Below are positions 28,005 to 36,121 of a stretch of 64,000 nucleotides of DNA, one piece after another. Within the stretch, counting starts at the first letter, position 1. Each line of letters starts with the position of its first letter. The notes below the pieces were generated by a model. It worked only from the letters and a program-made list of their open reading frames with translations. It did no database searches and was not told the origin of the DNA. Source of the stretch: a bacterium HR29 (GTDB lineage: Bacteria > Chloroflexota > Dehalococcoidia > Tepidiformales > Tepidiformaceae); NCBI GenBank assembly GCA_002898215.1, contig BEIF01000001.1, positions 1,153,602-1,217,601 on the forward strand, given 5' to 3'. Both the position numbers and the translations under genes were made by a program.

Positions 28005-28855
28005 TGTCGGACCACGAGGGCCACCTCCACCCTCCGCGGGCGCTCGACCTCTTCATCGAGGAGGGCGAAGAGACGCCGCTCCTTCTGCAGAGGCGGACCA
28101 TCGTCGCCATTGCCGCCGGATTCATGCTCCTGGTCGCGGCGTACGTGGTGACCTCGGAAGTGCTCGGGCTCTCCTACACCATCGACGCCGAGCCGTTTCG
28201 GGATTGGGTGGCGCAATGGGGCCCGTGGGGGCCGTTGGTGTACATCGCCGTTCTGGCGCTGTCGGTCCTGGTGGCGCCGGTCCCGAACGTGCCCATCTTC
28301 ATCGCTGCAGGGCTCGCCTGGGGGCCGGTCCTTGGCACCGTCTACTCCATGCTGGGGATGACGCTGGGGTCGGCGCTCGCATTCGGGGTGTCGCGGAAGC
28401 TCGGCCGCCGCCACGTGCGCCGGCTCATCGGAAGCAAGGCTGCCCAGCGTATCGACCGTCTCGCCGAGACGATGGGCGGGCAAGTCATCTTCTGGGCCCG
28501 CATGCTGCCGGTCGTGAACTTCGACCTCATCAGCTTCGTCGCGGGGCTCACCGCCATCAGCTTTCCGCGCTTCATCGTAGCGAGTTTTCTGGGCATGCTT
28601 GTCCCGACGGCCATCGCCGTGGTGGCGGGCGACAGCCTGGGCCGCGACATTCGCATCACGCTCGGGCTTGGCGCCTTCTGGGTGGCGGGGATCGTCACGA
28701 GCGCGCTGTACGTGTGGCATCGGCGCCGCCACCTCCGCGCAGCGATGCAGGTTCCCTCTGCAGGGAGCCCGGGAGGGAATTCGGGGGCGCGCCCCTCGGC
28801 AGGAGGGGAAAGCCCGGATGCCGCCGCCCCCAGCGCCTCGGCACGATCGCGGTGA
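28004..28855 (+). CDS. VTT-domain (TVP38/TMEM64/DedA-like) membrane protein
   Basis: A 283-aa protein with about five or six membrane segments. The hallmark VTT region includes APVPNVPIFIAAGLAWGPVLGTVYSMLG, then GSALAFGVSRKLGRRHVRR and the later FWARMLPVVNFDLISFVAGL, a re-entrant loop with conserved Arg and Pro. Relatives act as lipid scramblases or carrier-lipid flippases. The last 40 residues are a Gly/Ser/Ala-rich hydrophilic tail. The ATG overlaps the upstream stop (TGATG), so it is coupled to the hydrolase. Confidence 0.85.
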   Translation: MSDHEGHLHPPRALDLFIEEGEETPLLLQRRTIVAIAAGFMLLVAAYVVTSEVLGLSYTIDAEPFRDWVAQWGPWGPLVYIAVLALSVLVAPVPNVPIFIAAGLAWGPVLGTVYSMLGMTLGSALAFGVSRKLGRRHVRRLIGSKAAQRIDRLAETMGGQVIFWARMLPVVNFDLISFVAGLTAISFPRFIVASFLGMLVPTAIAVVAGDSLGRDIRITLGLGAFWVAGIVTSALYVWHRRRHLRAAMQVPSAGSPGGNSGARPSAGGESPDAAAPSASARSR

Positions 28856-28873
28856 CGCCGTCGACGAAGGAGC

Positions 28874-29410
28874 TTGGATCCATCCGTGGCAGGCAGTTCG
28901 ACCAGCAGCCTTCGGGTCGTGGCTTCGAGGCGGAAGGAGAAGCCGGCTTGCGCCCTTCCGGTGAGCCCAGCGTACGAGCGCTGGACGGTGGCAGAACGGC
29001 GCGCCCACCCAGCCCTCGCCCCGGCGCGGGCGCTGTCGTCGCGCCTCGCAACCGTGGCGGCCGCCGCCCCCTCGGCGCCCCTTTCGTTCGCCGCCGTGCG
29101 AGTCCTGGGGCCCTGCTCCACGGCCGATGAGTTGGCCGAAGCGCTCGAGCCGGTGGCAGAGGCGCTCGCCCGGACGCTGACGGCGTTCGATTTCGCGGGG
29201 ATGGTGGATGCCCGCACGGTAGGCGTCATCCTCCAAGGGCGCGGGGGGGTGTCCGCATCGCGGTTCGAACGCCGGCTGCGCGAAGAGCTCCGGGAGAGCA
29301 CCCGGGGGCTCCGTCCCTGGCGGTACGAGGTGAGCCTGGCCACCGGCGTGGGCTCCCAGGCCGACGTACTGGCGCTGGCAGCCTGCGACGCCCTCCCGGA
29401 CGCGGGCTAA
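28874..29410 (+). CDS. Hypothetical protein with a degenerate GGDEF-like C-terminus
   Basis: A 178-aa reading frame I cannot assign firmly. Its C-terminal 90 residues follow the pattern of a diguanylate cyclase: a helix (AEALARTLTAFDFAGMV), a strand-turn-strand where GGDEF should be (VDARTVGVILQG), a long helix and a final strand YEVSLATGVGS. The catalytic GGDEF is absent, so no cyclase activity is expected. The start is uncertain: TTG at 28874 is given; GTG at 28886 is as likely. It is GC-rich like its neighbours and could alternatively be a spurious frame. Confidence 0.4.
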   Translation: MDPSVAGSSTSSLRVVASRRKEKPACALPVSPAYERWTVAERRAHPALAPARALSSRLATVAAAAPSAPLSFAAVRVLGPCSTADELAEALEPVAEALARTLTAFDFAGMVDARTVGVILQGRGGVSASRFERRLREELRESTRGLRPWRYEVSLATGVGSQADVLALAACDALPDAG

Positions 29411-29898
29411 TCCTCGGCCATCGGGACGCGAAGGTCGGGTCCGGCGAGGTCGAGTACCACCGCCACCTCCTTGCAGTCGGTGAAGAAGGGGCAGCGGACG
29501 CACTCGTTCCAGACCTTCTGCGGAAACTCGAGGACGTTCGCCCGCCGGAAGCCGACTCGCTCGAAGAAGCCCGGGCGGAAGGTGAGGGCGAAGACGCGCG
29601 CCAGCCCGAATCGGCGCGCTTCCTCGACGCAGGCGTGCACCAACGCCGCACCCACGCCTTGCCCTTGGTGTGATTCGACCACGGCGAGGGAGCGGATCTC
29701 GGCGAGGTCGGGGCCCATGATGTGGAGCGCCACACAGCCCACCGGCTCACCCGCCACCCGCGCCACCTTGAAATCGCGGATGCACTCGTACACCTCCTGG
29801 AGCGGCCGGTGGAGCATGTCGCCCCGGTCGGCCCAGAAGGTCACGAGCCGGTGGATGAACGGTGCGTCGGAGAGGGCGGCGGGCTGAACGCAGATCAC
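29407..29898 (-). CDS. GNAT-family N-acetyltransferase, ArgA-like
   Basis: A 163-aa single-domain acetyltransferase with the acetyl-CoA motif VVESHQGQGVGAALVHACVEEARRFG and RPGFFERVGFRRA. The C-terminal KVWNECVRCPFFTDCKEVAVVLDL, with three cysteines, resembles the tail of the free-standing amino-acid N-acetyltransferases proposed as ArgA substitutes for making N-acetylglutamate. That function is inferred from the tail pattern. The GTG start overlaps the TGA of a 16-codon upstream ORF. argH lies far away in the window, so there is no arg cluster. Confidence 0.75.
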   Translation of the reverse strand: MICVQPAALSDAPFIHRLVTFWADRGDMLHRPLQEVYECIRDFKVARVAGEPVGCVALHIMGPDLAEIRSLAVVESHQGQGVGAALVHACVEEARRFGLARVFALTFRPGFFERVGFRRANVLEFPQKVWNECVRCPFFTDCKEVAVVLDLAGPDLRVPMAED

Positions 29899-29945
29899 GC
29901 CCCGCGGCCCCCGAGGGTGCAGCACCGCCGATGCTGCGGCATCAT
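29895..29945 (-). CDS. 16-aa upstream ORF coupled to the acetyltransferase
   Basis: Reads MMPQHRRCCTLGGRGA, stop TGA. It lies 6 nt after a TAGACT box on the minus strand, so it would be translated leaderlessly, and its stop overlaps the GTG start of the acetyltransferase (GTGA). Three Arg and two adjacent Cys codons are present. It may be a leader peptide or just chance; the exact overlap favours coupling. Confidence 0.35.
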   Translation of the reverse strand: MMPQHRRCCTLGGRGA

Positions 29946-29951
29946 GGGTGG

Positions 29952-29957
29952 AGTCTA
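29952..29957 (-). promoter_or_regulatory. -10 box TAGACT upstream of the acetyltransferase
   Basis: TAGACT on the minus strand, 6 nt before the upstream ORF's ATG at 29945. No matching -35 hexamer. Confidence 0.4.
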
Positions 29958-30007
29958 CCGCGGCGGCCGACTGGGAGCAGCCGCGGCGCACCAGGGAGGG
30001 GCCGACG

Positions 30008-30925
30008 ATGCGGGTCGTCGTTATCGGACAGGCAGCCTTTGGCGAGGCGGTCCTGAAGCGCCTGATCGAAGACGGCCACGAGGTCGCTGCCGTCAGCGCG
30101 CCGGCGCCCACCGGGGGCCGGGCCGACCCGCTCTGGGCAGCGGCCGAGAGCGCCGGCATCCCAGCCGTCGCCACCGAAGAGTTGCGGACACCGGAAGGCG
30201 TGGAGCGGTGGCGGAGCTTCGCGCCGGAACTGGCGGTGATGGCTTTCGTGACTGCTATCCTCCCCGAGGAGGTGTTCGCCATCCCGGCCAAGGGCACCAT
30301 TCAATATCACCCGAGCCTGCTCCCCAAGCACCGGGGCTCTTCCGCGATCAACTGGGCCATCATCTTCGGGGAGAACGTCACCGGCCTCACCATCTTCTGG
30401 CCCGACAAGGGCATCGACACCGGGCCGATCCTGCTGCAGGAAGCGGTGGAAATCGCACCCGATGACACCGTCGGCTCGCTCTACTTCCAGAAGCTCTTCC
30501 CCATGGGCGTGGACGCGGTCTCGCGGGCAGTGCGGATGGTGGAAGAGGGCACCGCTCCCCGGATTCCGCAGAATCACGCCGAAGCGACGTACGAGCCACC
30601 CTGCACCGAAGAGCACGGGCGCATCCTCTGGTTCGAACCGGCCGAACGGGTGTACGCGCGCATCCGGGGGTGCAACCCGCAGCCCGGCGCGTGGACCGAG
30701 TTCGAGGGAGCCCGGCTGCGCATCTTCGACTGCCGCCTTGAGCGCCGGCTGGAACCGGGCATGCCCGGCCGCGTGCTCGAAGTTGCCGAGGACGGCTTCA
30801 CCGTGCGGCTCAATGGCGGAGTCCTACGGGTGCTCCGCGTGCAGCCGCCGGAAGGCCCGAAGGTGAACGCGGGCGAATGGGCCCGTAGCGCCGGCCTTCG
30901 GGCCGGGTATCGGTTCCGGCCATAG
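30008..30925 (+). CDS. Formyltransferase-fold protein, 10-formyl-THF dehydrogenase N-domain type
   Basis: A 305-aa protein with a Rossmann formyltransferase domain (residues 1 to about 205) and a C-terminal Fmt-like beta domain. The active-site region IQYHPSLLPKHRGSSAINWAI followed by LTIFWPDKGIDTGPILLQ matches the hydrolase domain of 10-formyltetrahydrofolate dehydrogenase (YHPSLLPRHRG, IFWADDGLDTG) better than methionyl-tRNA formyltransferase, whose catalytic Asn is replaced by Gln here. It therefore probably removes or transfers formyl from 10-formyl-THF; the acceptor is unknown. GGAGG precedes the ATG by about 8 nt. Confidence 0.78.
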   Translation: MRVVVIGQAAFGEAVLKRLIEDGHEVAAVSAPAPTGGRADPLWAAAESAGIPAVATEELRTPEGVERWRSFAPELAVMAFVTAILPEEVFAIPAKGTIQYHPSLLPKHRGSSAINWAIIFGENVTGLTIFWPDKGIDTGPILLQEAVEIAPDDTVGSLYFQKLFPMGVDAVSRAVRMVEEGTAPRIPQNHAEATYEPPCTEEHGRILWFEPAERVYARIRGCNPQPGAWTEFEGARLRIFDCRLERRLEPGMPGRVLEVAEDGFTVRLNGGVLRVLRVQPPEGPKVNAGEWARSAGLRAGYRFRP

Positions 30926-30931
30926 GCCTCC

Positions 30932-31055
30932 CTATGGGGTCGGCGTCGGGGAGGGTGTCGGCGTAGGCGTTGGGGAGGGTGTACCCGTGGGAGTGCGGGT
31001 CGGGGTTGGCGTCACCGTGCCCGACGGAGGGGTCCTGGTGGGGGTCGGTGTGCCC
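30932..31055 (-). repeat. Thr/Pro-rich low-complexity tail of the penicillin-binding protein
   Basis: The 3' end encodes about 40 residues of alternating T-P/S-P dipeptides. On the plus strand it shows degenerate GGGGTNGGNGT-type repetition. This is a cell-wall or surface linker, common at the C-terminus of class A PBPs. Confidence 0.7.
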
Positions 31056-34009
31056 GACCGGGGGAGGACGTTGATGACCACCCGCACTTCGAGCGAGCCG
31101 CGATTCTTGGTTTCGGCCACGAGGCGGATGGTGTAGACGCCGGCCTCCAGTCCACTGACCTGGAAGCGAGCGAGGACGGCGTTGGTGACGTTCGCCGTGC
31201 CTTCGTTCAACTTCGTCCATTCGGTCGGGCTGGCCGAGCGGCCGTACTCGAGCCGCCAGCGCTCCAGGCCCGGGGCGTCGATGGTTCCGACGATGTCGGT
31301 GTCGCGTTCGATGGTGGCGCCGTTGGTGAGATTCAGGATCTGGACCGCAGCCTGGCCCGTGCTCTTCTCCGTCGGCGCGATGGGGATTCCCATCTTCTCG
31401 GCAAGCTCCCGAGCGGCTTCGGGCTTGTAGGCAGGGAGCTTCACGAACTTCCGCTTCTCGCGGAACTGTGCCGGCGTGGCCTCGCTCGCCAGAAGGCCGT
31501 TCCGCGTGTCGATCTCGACCTCCTCGCACTCCGGCTCGTAGGTGACGTCCGTCCGAACCCAGGCGAGCACCTTCTGGTCGCAGAGATCCTGGAAGTTGCC
31601 GCCTTCGCGCCGCAGGACGCGGTCGGTGGCAGGGGAGGTGACTTCGACGCGGCGGACGTTCGGCGGTTGGAGGTCGTCGAAACCGGCAGGCCGTTCGAAC
31701 ACACCCAGGTTCCGCAGGTAGGAGTGGTACCAGCCCATCCAGTTCTTGAACAGGCGCACGGTCGTGTTCGCGGCGGCGAAGCTGCGATCGTTGACGAGTT
31801 CGTTGTTCGCGTTCCCCACCCATACGGCGGTGCCGGCGTACCGCGTGTAGCCGGTCATCCAGGTCTCGAGGGTATCGCTGGCGCTGGCAGGGCCCTGCTG
31901 GGTCCCCGTCTTGACGCCGCCCGGAACGCGGGTGCCGTCGTCCATGAAGAAGTCGAGGCCGAGGTCGTTGTTGCTGCTGCCGCAGCCCCAGATGATGAAG
32001 CGGGCCGTGCAGTCGGACATGATGGTGTGGAGAAGCCAGACGCTCCCCGGGTCGACGACCTGTCGTCGCTCCGGCTCCCCCTGACGGAAGATGACGTTTC
32101 CGTCGACGTCGCGCACCTCGAGGATGACCACAGGGTCGAGTTCGCGTGTGCCGGGCAGGCGGATGTGTCCCCGCTGGAAGTCGAGGCGCTGCTTGAGGGC
32201 CTTCTCGTAGTCGGCCCCGGTATCGAGGGCGGTGCTGCGCAGCTCGGAGGGGTCGATGTAGTCGGCCAGATGGGGCACGCCGACCATCACGCCCATGTTC
32301 GCGATGACCGTGTCGACGTAGGCCATGTCGACGGCGCGGATGTTGGCCCCCCCGGTGGCGATCGAGGCACCGTAGGTGACGTCGGGGTGGGAGCGGAAGG
32401 TGGGGTCGAAGTGCTGCTCGAGCGTGGTGATCCCCATCCGCTTCGCCATGGCGATGACGTTGTCGACTCCCGCCTCCTGGGCCGCCCGGAAGGCGGGGAC
32501 GTTCTGAGAACCGCCAAGGGCCGCCCGAGCGCTGATGAGGCCCTCGCTCCCGCTATCGCGCCTCGGGTTCACGATCGTCGCACCATCGGCCGCCAGAGGG
32601 CTCGTATCCCAAAGGATGCTCATGGGATGCTTCACGGCGTACTCGAACCAGGCGAGGTAGACGACGGGCTTGAAGGAGGAGCCAGGCTGGTTGATCTCCA
32701 CGAGCTGGTCGATATCGCCGGCCACGCGAGGGTCGCTCGTGTTCCCGGGGTCGATGTTCGGCGCGTAAACGACGATCTGCCCGGTGGAAGGCTCGATGGT
32801 GACGATGGCAGCGTTGTGGCACTCGCAGCCCTGCTCAAGCCCGCGGGCAATGAACTCGCGGATCATGCGTTGCGCCTGCTCGGTGGCGTACCAATCGAGC
32901 GTGGTCGTGACCTTGTAGCCCGCGCTGTGGACGCTCTGCACACAGTTGGCAGCACCAGGGCGCATAGGGAGGATTCCCTTCTCGCACATCCGCACCAGCC
33001 GCGGCTCGACCTGGTTGTCGATGAAGGCTGCCGCTTTCATCTCGGTCGCCGCGGGGTAGACCCAGATCTCCTCTGCCTTGGCCGCCTCGGCCTGCTCACG
33101 GGTGATCCGTCGGTGCTCCACCATCAGGTCGAGCACGACCTCCTGGCGCGCCTTCGCTGCCCCACCGACCTTCGTCCGCCCGAGCTCGTCCGTGACGCAG
33201 TTCCCCGCGTCGTCGGTCACGCAGTTCAGGCGAGGGTGGTACAGCGTAGGAGCTTGGGGGATGCCCGCCAGGAGCGCAGCCTCGGCGAGCGTCAGGTCCT
33301 TCGCATCCTTGCGGAAATACCCCTGGGCGGCGGCCTGGACGCCGACATACTGCCCGCCGTACGAAATCTGGTTCAGGTACCACTGGAGGATCTGCTCTTT
33401 CGAGTAATCCCGCTCGAGCTCGATGGCGTAGGCGATCTCCCGGAGCTTCCGATCGAGCGTGCGCTCGGGGGCGATGCAGCGTTCGTCGCCTTCGCCCACT
33501 TGCGGACAGATGTAGACGTTCTTCACGAGCTGTTGGGTGATCGAGGAACCGCCGGAGCCGCTCCCGAACTCGCCGACCACATAGTTCTCCCAGGCCGCGC
33601 GCAGGAGCCCCCGGAAGTTGACGCCCGGATGCGTCCAGAAGCTGTTGTCCTCGGTCGAGACCGTGGCCTCGATCATCCACCGCGAGATTTCCGAGAGCGG
33701 CACGGGGGAGAGGAGCTGGGCATCGGGGTTGGAGAGGACGCCCAGCAGCACGCCGCGCTCCGGCCCGTTCCGGTCGTAGATCTCCGTGAACCCGAGGTTG
33801 GACTGGCGGAGCTTCGCCTCGATCGGAACGTAGTCTTCGATGTACGACTGGTACACGGCGAACACCACGCCGACACCCGCGGCCAACGCGAGTGACGCGA
33901 CCGTCCCGAGAGCGGCAGCGATGATGAGGAGCACCCGCAGGAGCCGCCCGTCGCGGCCGTTGCGGCGCTCGCGCAGCCTTCTCCGCACGATGATGGAGTT
34001 CGCCGTCAT
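30932..34009 (-). CDS. Class A penicillin-binding protein (bifunctional transglycosylase/transpeptidase)
   Basis: A 1025-aa membrane protein that polymerises and cross-links peptidoglycan. It has a cytoplasmic basic start, one membrane anchor (about 24-52), and a GT51 transglycosylase with catalytic Glu in VSTEDNSFWTHPGVN (E120) and GGSSITQQLVKN. The transpeptidase has SSFK (nucleophile about S444), SQN (501-503) and KTGTQ (700-704). After about residue 800 an extracellular beta-type region follows, and the last 40 residues are a Thr/Pro repeat tail. Several paired cysteines (CVTD...CVTD, GCECH) suggest disulfides. The ATG at 34009 follows AGGAA; it is longer than typical PBP1A. Confidence 0.93.
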   Translation of the reverse strand: MTANSIIVRRRLRERRNGRDGRLLRVLLIIAAALGTVASLALAAGVGVVFAVYQSYIEDYVPIEAKLRQSNLGFTEIYDRNGPERGVLLGVLSNPDAQLLSPVPLSEISRWMIEATVSTEDNSFWTHPGVNFRGLLRAAWENYVVGEFGSGSGGSSITQQLVKNVYICPQVGEGDERCIAPERTLDRKLREIAYAIELERDYSKEQILQWYLNQISYGGQYVGVQAAAQGYFRKDAKDLTLAEAALLAGIPQAPTLYHPRLNCVTDDAGNCVTDELGRTKVGGAAKARQEVVLDLMVEHRRITREQAEAAKAEEIWVYPAATEMKAAAFIDNQVEPRLVRMCEKGILPMRPGAANCVQSVHSAGYKVTTTLDWYATEQAQRMIREFIARGLEQGCECHNAAIVTIEPSTGQIVVYAPNIDPGNTSDPRVAGDIDQLVEINQPGSSFKPVVYLAWFEYAVKHPMSILWDTSPLAADGATIVNPRRDSGSEGLISARAALGGSQNVPAFRAAQEAGVDNVIAMAKRMGITTLEQHFDPTFRSHPDVTYGASIATGGANIRAVDMAYVDTVIANMGVMVGVPHLADYIDPSELRSTALDTGADYEKALKQRLDFQRGHIRLPGTRELDPVVILEVRDVDGNVIFRQGEPERRQVVDPGSVWLLHTIMSDCTARFIIWGCGSSNNDLGLDFFMDDGTRVPGGVKTGTQQGPASASDTLETWMTGYTRYAGTAVWVGNANNELVNDRSFAAANTTVRLFKNWMGWYHSYLRNLGVFERPAGFDDLQPPNVRRVEVTSPATDRVLRREGGNFQDLCDQKVLAWVRTDVTYEPECEEVEIDTRNGLLASEATPAQFREKRKFVKLPAYKPEAARELAEKMGIPIAPTEKSTGQAAVQILNLTNGATIERDTDIVGTIDAPGLERWRLEYGRSASPTEWTKLNEGTANVTNAVLARFQVSGLEAGVYTIRLVAETKNRGSLEVRVVINVLPRSGTPTPTRTPPSGTVTPTPTRTPTGTPSPTPTPTPSPTPTP

Positions 34010-34128
34010 CGCCGTTCCTTCCCGACCCCGCCCGCTGCCGGTCGCTCGATGCCGGCCTGCGCCCTCCCTGCCGAGGGTAGCAGGTGGGCTGGCGACGTTC
34101 GAATGCGACGGTAAACGGAGGGGCGTTG

Positions 34129-34134
34129 TAGGCT
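34129..34134 (+). promoter_or_regulatory. -10 box TAGGCT of leaderless gatC
   Basis: TAGGCT is followed by 7 nt and ATG at 34142; an in-frame ATG one nt after the box (34136) would lie inside or before the transcription start, so 34142 is preferred. Confidence 0.5.
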
Positions 34135-34141
34135 GATGGCC

Positions 34142-34429
34142 ATGGAGCTCACGGCCGACCAGGTTCTGCACATCGCGAAGCTGGCGCGGATCGCGCTCAC
34201 CCCCGAGGAGGTGGAGCGCTTCCGCAACCAACTTTCGAGCATCCTCGAGCACTTCGCCGTCCTCTCCGAAGTGCCGACCGAGGACGTCGAGCCCACGGCA
34301 TATCCGCTCCCTCTCGAGAACGTCATGCGGACGGACGAAGTTGCACCCTCCCTGCCACGGGAGGACGTGCTCGCGAACGCTCCGGAACAGGAAGACGGCA
34401 TGTTCCGCGTCCGGGCGGTGCTGGAATGA
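34142..34429 (+). CDS. gatC: Asp/Glu-tRNA(Asn/Gln) amidotransferase subunit C
   Basis: Small subunit that stabilises GatA in the amidotransferase converting mischarged Glu-tRNA(Gln) and Asp-tRNA(Asn). The 95-aa protein shows the family features: VLHIAKLARIALTPEEVERF at the start, then FRNQLSSILEHFAVLSEVPTEDVEPTAYPLPLENVMRTDE, and a C-terminal MFRVRAVLE. The ATG at 34142 is 7 nt from a TAGGCT box. It overlaps gatA as ATGA; gatB is not in this window. Confidence 0.95.
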   Translation: MELTADQVLHIAKLARIALTPEEVERFRNQLSSILEHFAVLSEVPTEDVEPTAYPLPLENVMRTDEVAPSLPREDVLANAPEQEDGMFRVRAVLE

Positions 34430-35904
34430 CGCACGAACTGTGGCGCCTCACAGCCCACGAAGCCCACGAGCTCCTGCGGCGGCGGGAGATCACCTGCGTG
34501 GAACTCACGGAGTCGGTGCTGCAGCGCATCGAGGAGGTCGAGCCGACCATCCACGCCTACATCACCGTCACAGCCGAATTGGCCCTCGAACAGGCCCGAG
34601 AGGCGGACGAACGGTACGCAGCCGGCACGGCCACGCCTCTCACGGGCATCCCCGTGGCCGTGAAGGACGTCATCGTGACGAAAGGCGTGCGGACCACGGC
34701 GGGCTCGCGCATGCTGGAGAACTTCATCCCACCATTCGACAGCCACGTCGCCGAACGCTTACGCCGCGCCGGAGCGGTCATGGTGGGGAAGGCGAACATG
34801 GACGAGTTCGCCATGGGCTCGAGCACCGAGCGGTCGGCCTTCGGTCCGACGCGCAACCCGTGGGCGCTGGACCGCGTGCCGGGCGGAAGCTCGGGAGGGT
34901 CGGCCGCCGCCGTCGCCGCCGGCGAGTGTCTCGTCGCCCTGGGCAGCGACACCGGCGGCAGCATCCGGCAGCCGGCGGCGCTGTGCGGCGTGGTGGGGCT
35001 CGACCCTACGTACGGACGGGTGAGCCGTTACGGGCTCATCGCTTTCGGAAGCTCGCTCGACCAGATCGGCCCCATCGGCCGGGACGTGGAGGACGTGGCC
35101 ACCATGCTCGACTGCATCGGCGGCCACGACCCTCGCGACTCGACCACGAACCCCGAGCCGATGCCCGACATGCGCCACTACCTGGGGCGTGACATCCGCG
35201 GGATGCGCATCGGCGTGCCCAAGGAGTACTTCGCGGAGGGCATCGAGCCAGGTGTGCGAGACGCCGTCGAGCGTGCCCTGCGCCGGTTCGAGGACCTGGG
35301 CTGCGAAGTCGAGGAGTGTTCGCTGCCGAGCACGAAGTACGCCCTGGCGGTTTACTACCTCATCGCCCCCAGCGAGGCCAGCGCCAACCTCGCCCGCTAC
35401 GACGGGGTGAAGTACGGCTTCAGCGACCGGAGCCACGGCTCCATGTGGGAGAACTTGGAACACACCCGCGCCAAGGGCTTCGGCGACGAAGTGAAGCGGC
35501 GGATCATGCTCGGAACGTACGCATTGAGTGCGGGATACTACGACGCCTACTACCTGAAGGCCCAGAAAGTGAGGACGGTCATTCACCAAGAGTTCGCCAG
35601 GGCCTTCGAGCGGTACGACGTCCTCGCCACGCCGACGTCTCCGGTAGTGGCGTTCCCGCTCGGGTCGCGGCTGGACGACCCCTACGCCATGTACCTGGCC
35701 GACGTGTGCACCTTGCCGGCGGCTGTGGCCGGGCTGCCGGCCATCAGCCTCCCGTGCGGAGAGAGCGAGGGCCTTCCCGTGGGGCTCCAGCTCATTGGCA
35801 ACTTCTTCGACGAGGGCCGCTTGCTCATGGTGGCTCACGCCTTCGAGCGCTCCTTCGGCTGGGCCAACCGGCTGCCGGAGATCCCCGGAGGGCGCACACC
35901 GTAG
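34426..35904 (+). CDS. gatA: Asp/Glu-tRNA(Asn/Gln) amidotransferase subunit A
   Basis: Glutamine amidase subunit of GatCAB that supplies ammonia to the GatB active site. The 492-aa protein has the amidase signature with the Ser-cisSer-Lys triad: GIPVAVKDVI (Lys about 78), PGGSSGGSAAAVAAGEC and DTGGSIRQPAALCGVVG. The C-terminal AVAGLPAISLPCG is typical. It is translationally coupled to gatC (ATGA). Confidence 0.97.
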   Translation: MTHELWRLTAHEAHELLRRREITCVELTESVLQRIEEVEPTIHAYITVTAELALEQAREADERYAAGTATPLTGIPVAVKDVIVTKGVRTTAGSRMLENFIPPFDSHVAERLRRAGAVMVGKANMDEFAMGSSTERSAFGPTRNPWALDRVPGGSSGGSAAAVAAGECLVALGSDTGGSIRQPAALCGVVGLDPTYGRVSRYGLIAFGSSLDQIGPIGRDVEDVATMLDCIGGHDPRDSTTNPEPMPDMRHYLGRDIRGMRIGVPKEYFAEGIEPGVRDAVERALRRFEDLGCEVEECSLPSTKYALAVYYLIAPSEASANLARYDGVKYGFSDRSHGSMWENLEHTRAKGFGDEVKRRIMLGTYALSAGYYDAYYLKAQKVRTVIHQEFARAFERYDVLATPTSPVVAFPLGSRLDDPYAMYLADVCTLPAAVAGLPAISLPCGESEGLPVGLQLIGNFFDEGRLLMVAHAFERSFGWANRLPEIPGGRTP

Positions 35905-36071
35905 GAGACCCCATCGATGGAGGTATCGGCGCTCCCTATTGACGGTAGCGGACGGCAGCGCAAGATCTTCCTTCGATGCAGGCCGCCGCTCCTATCGGGA
36001 CGCTCGCTGCCGCTGCCGCGGCTGCTCCCTCGTGCCGATGAGCTGGCGGCGAGGAACATAAAAGCTTCCGG

Positions 36072-36092
36072 GAGCCGCCAGCAAGGCGGCTC
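36072..36092 (+). terminator. Hairpin in the gatA-aminotransferase gap
   Basis: Arms GAGCCGCC and GGCGGCTC with a 5-nt AGCAA loop, followed by TTC but no T-run. It sits about 30 nt before the aminotransferase start in a 217-nt gap that has no other recognisable gene; it could end gatCA or lie in the leader of the next gene. Confidence 0.4.
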
Positions 36093-36121
36093 TTCGCATC
36101 TGGGGAAGGGGGCACGAAGCC

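Noticed and set aside
30932-31055. G-rich short repeats as a CRISPR array or a mobile repeat.
   Set aside because: They are in-frame codons for the Thr/Pro tail of the penicillin-binding protein, with no regular repeat-spacer structure.
31667-33895. A 742-codon plus-strand frame opposite the penicillin-binding protein gene.
   Set aside because: The opposite strand encodes a full class A PBP with all motifs. The plus-strand product has no known domain and no ribosome site or promoter.
35905-36121. A 76-codon plus-strand frame in the gatA-aminotransferase gap.
   Set aside because: It extends into the next gene, has no ribosome site and its product shows no recognisable feature; the gap holds only a hairpin.
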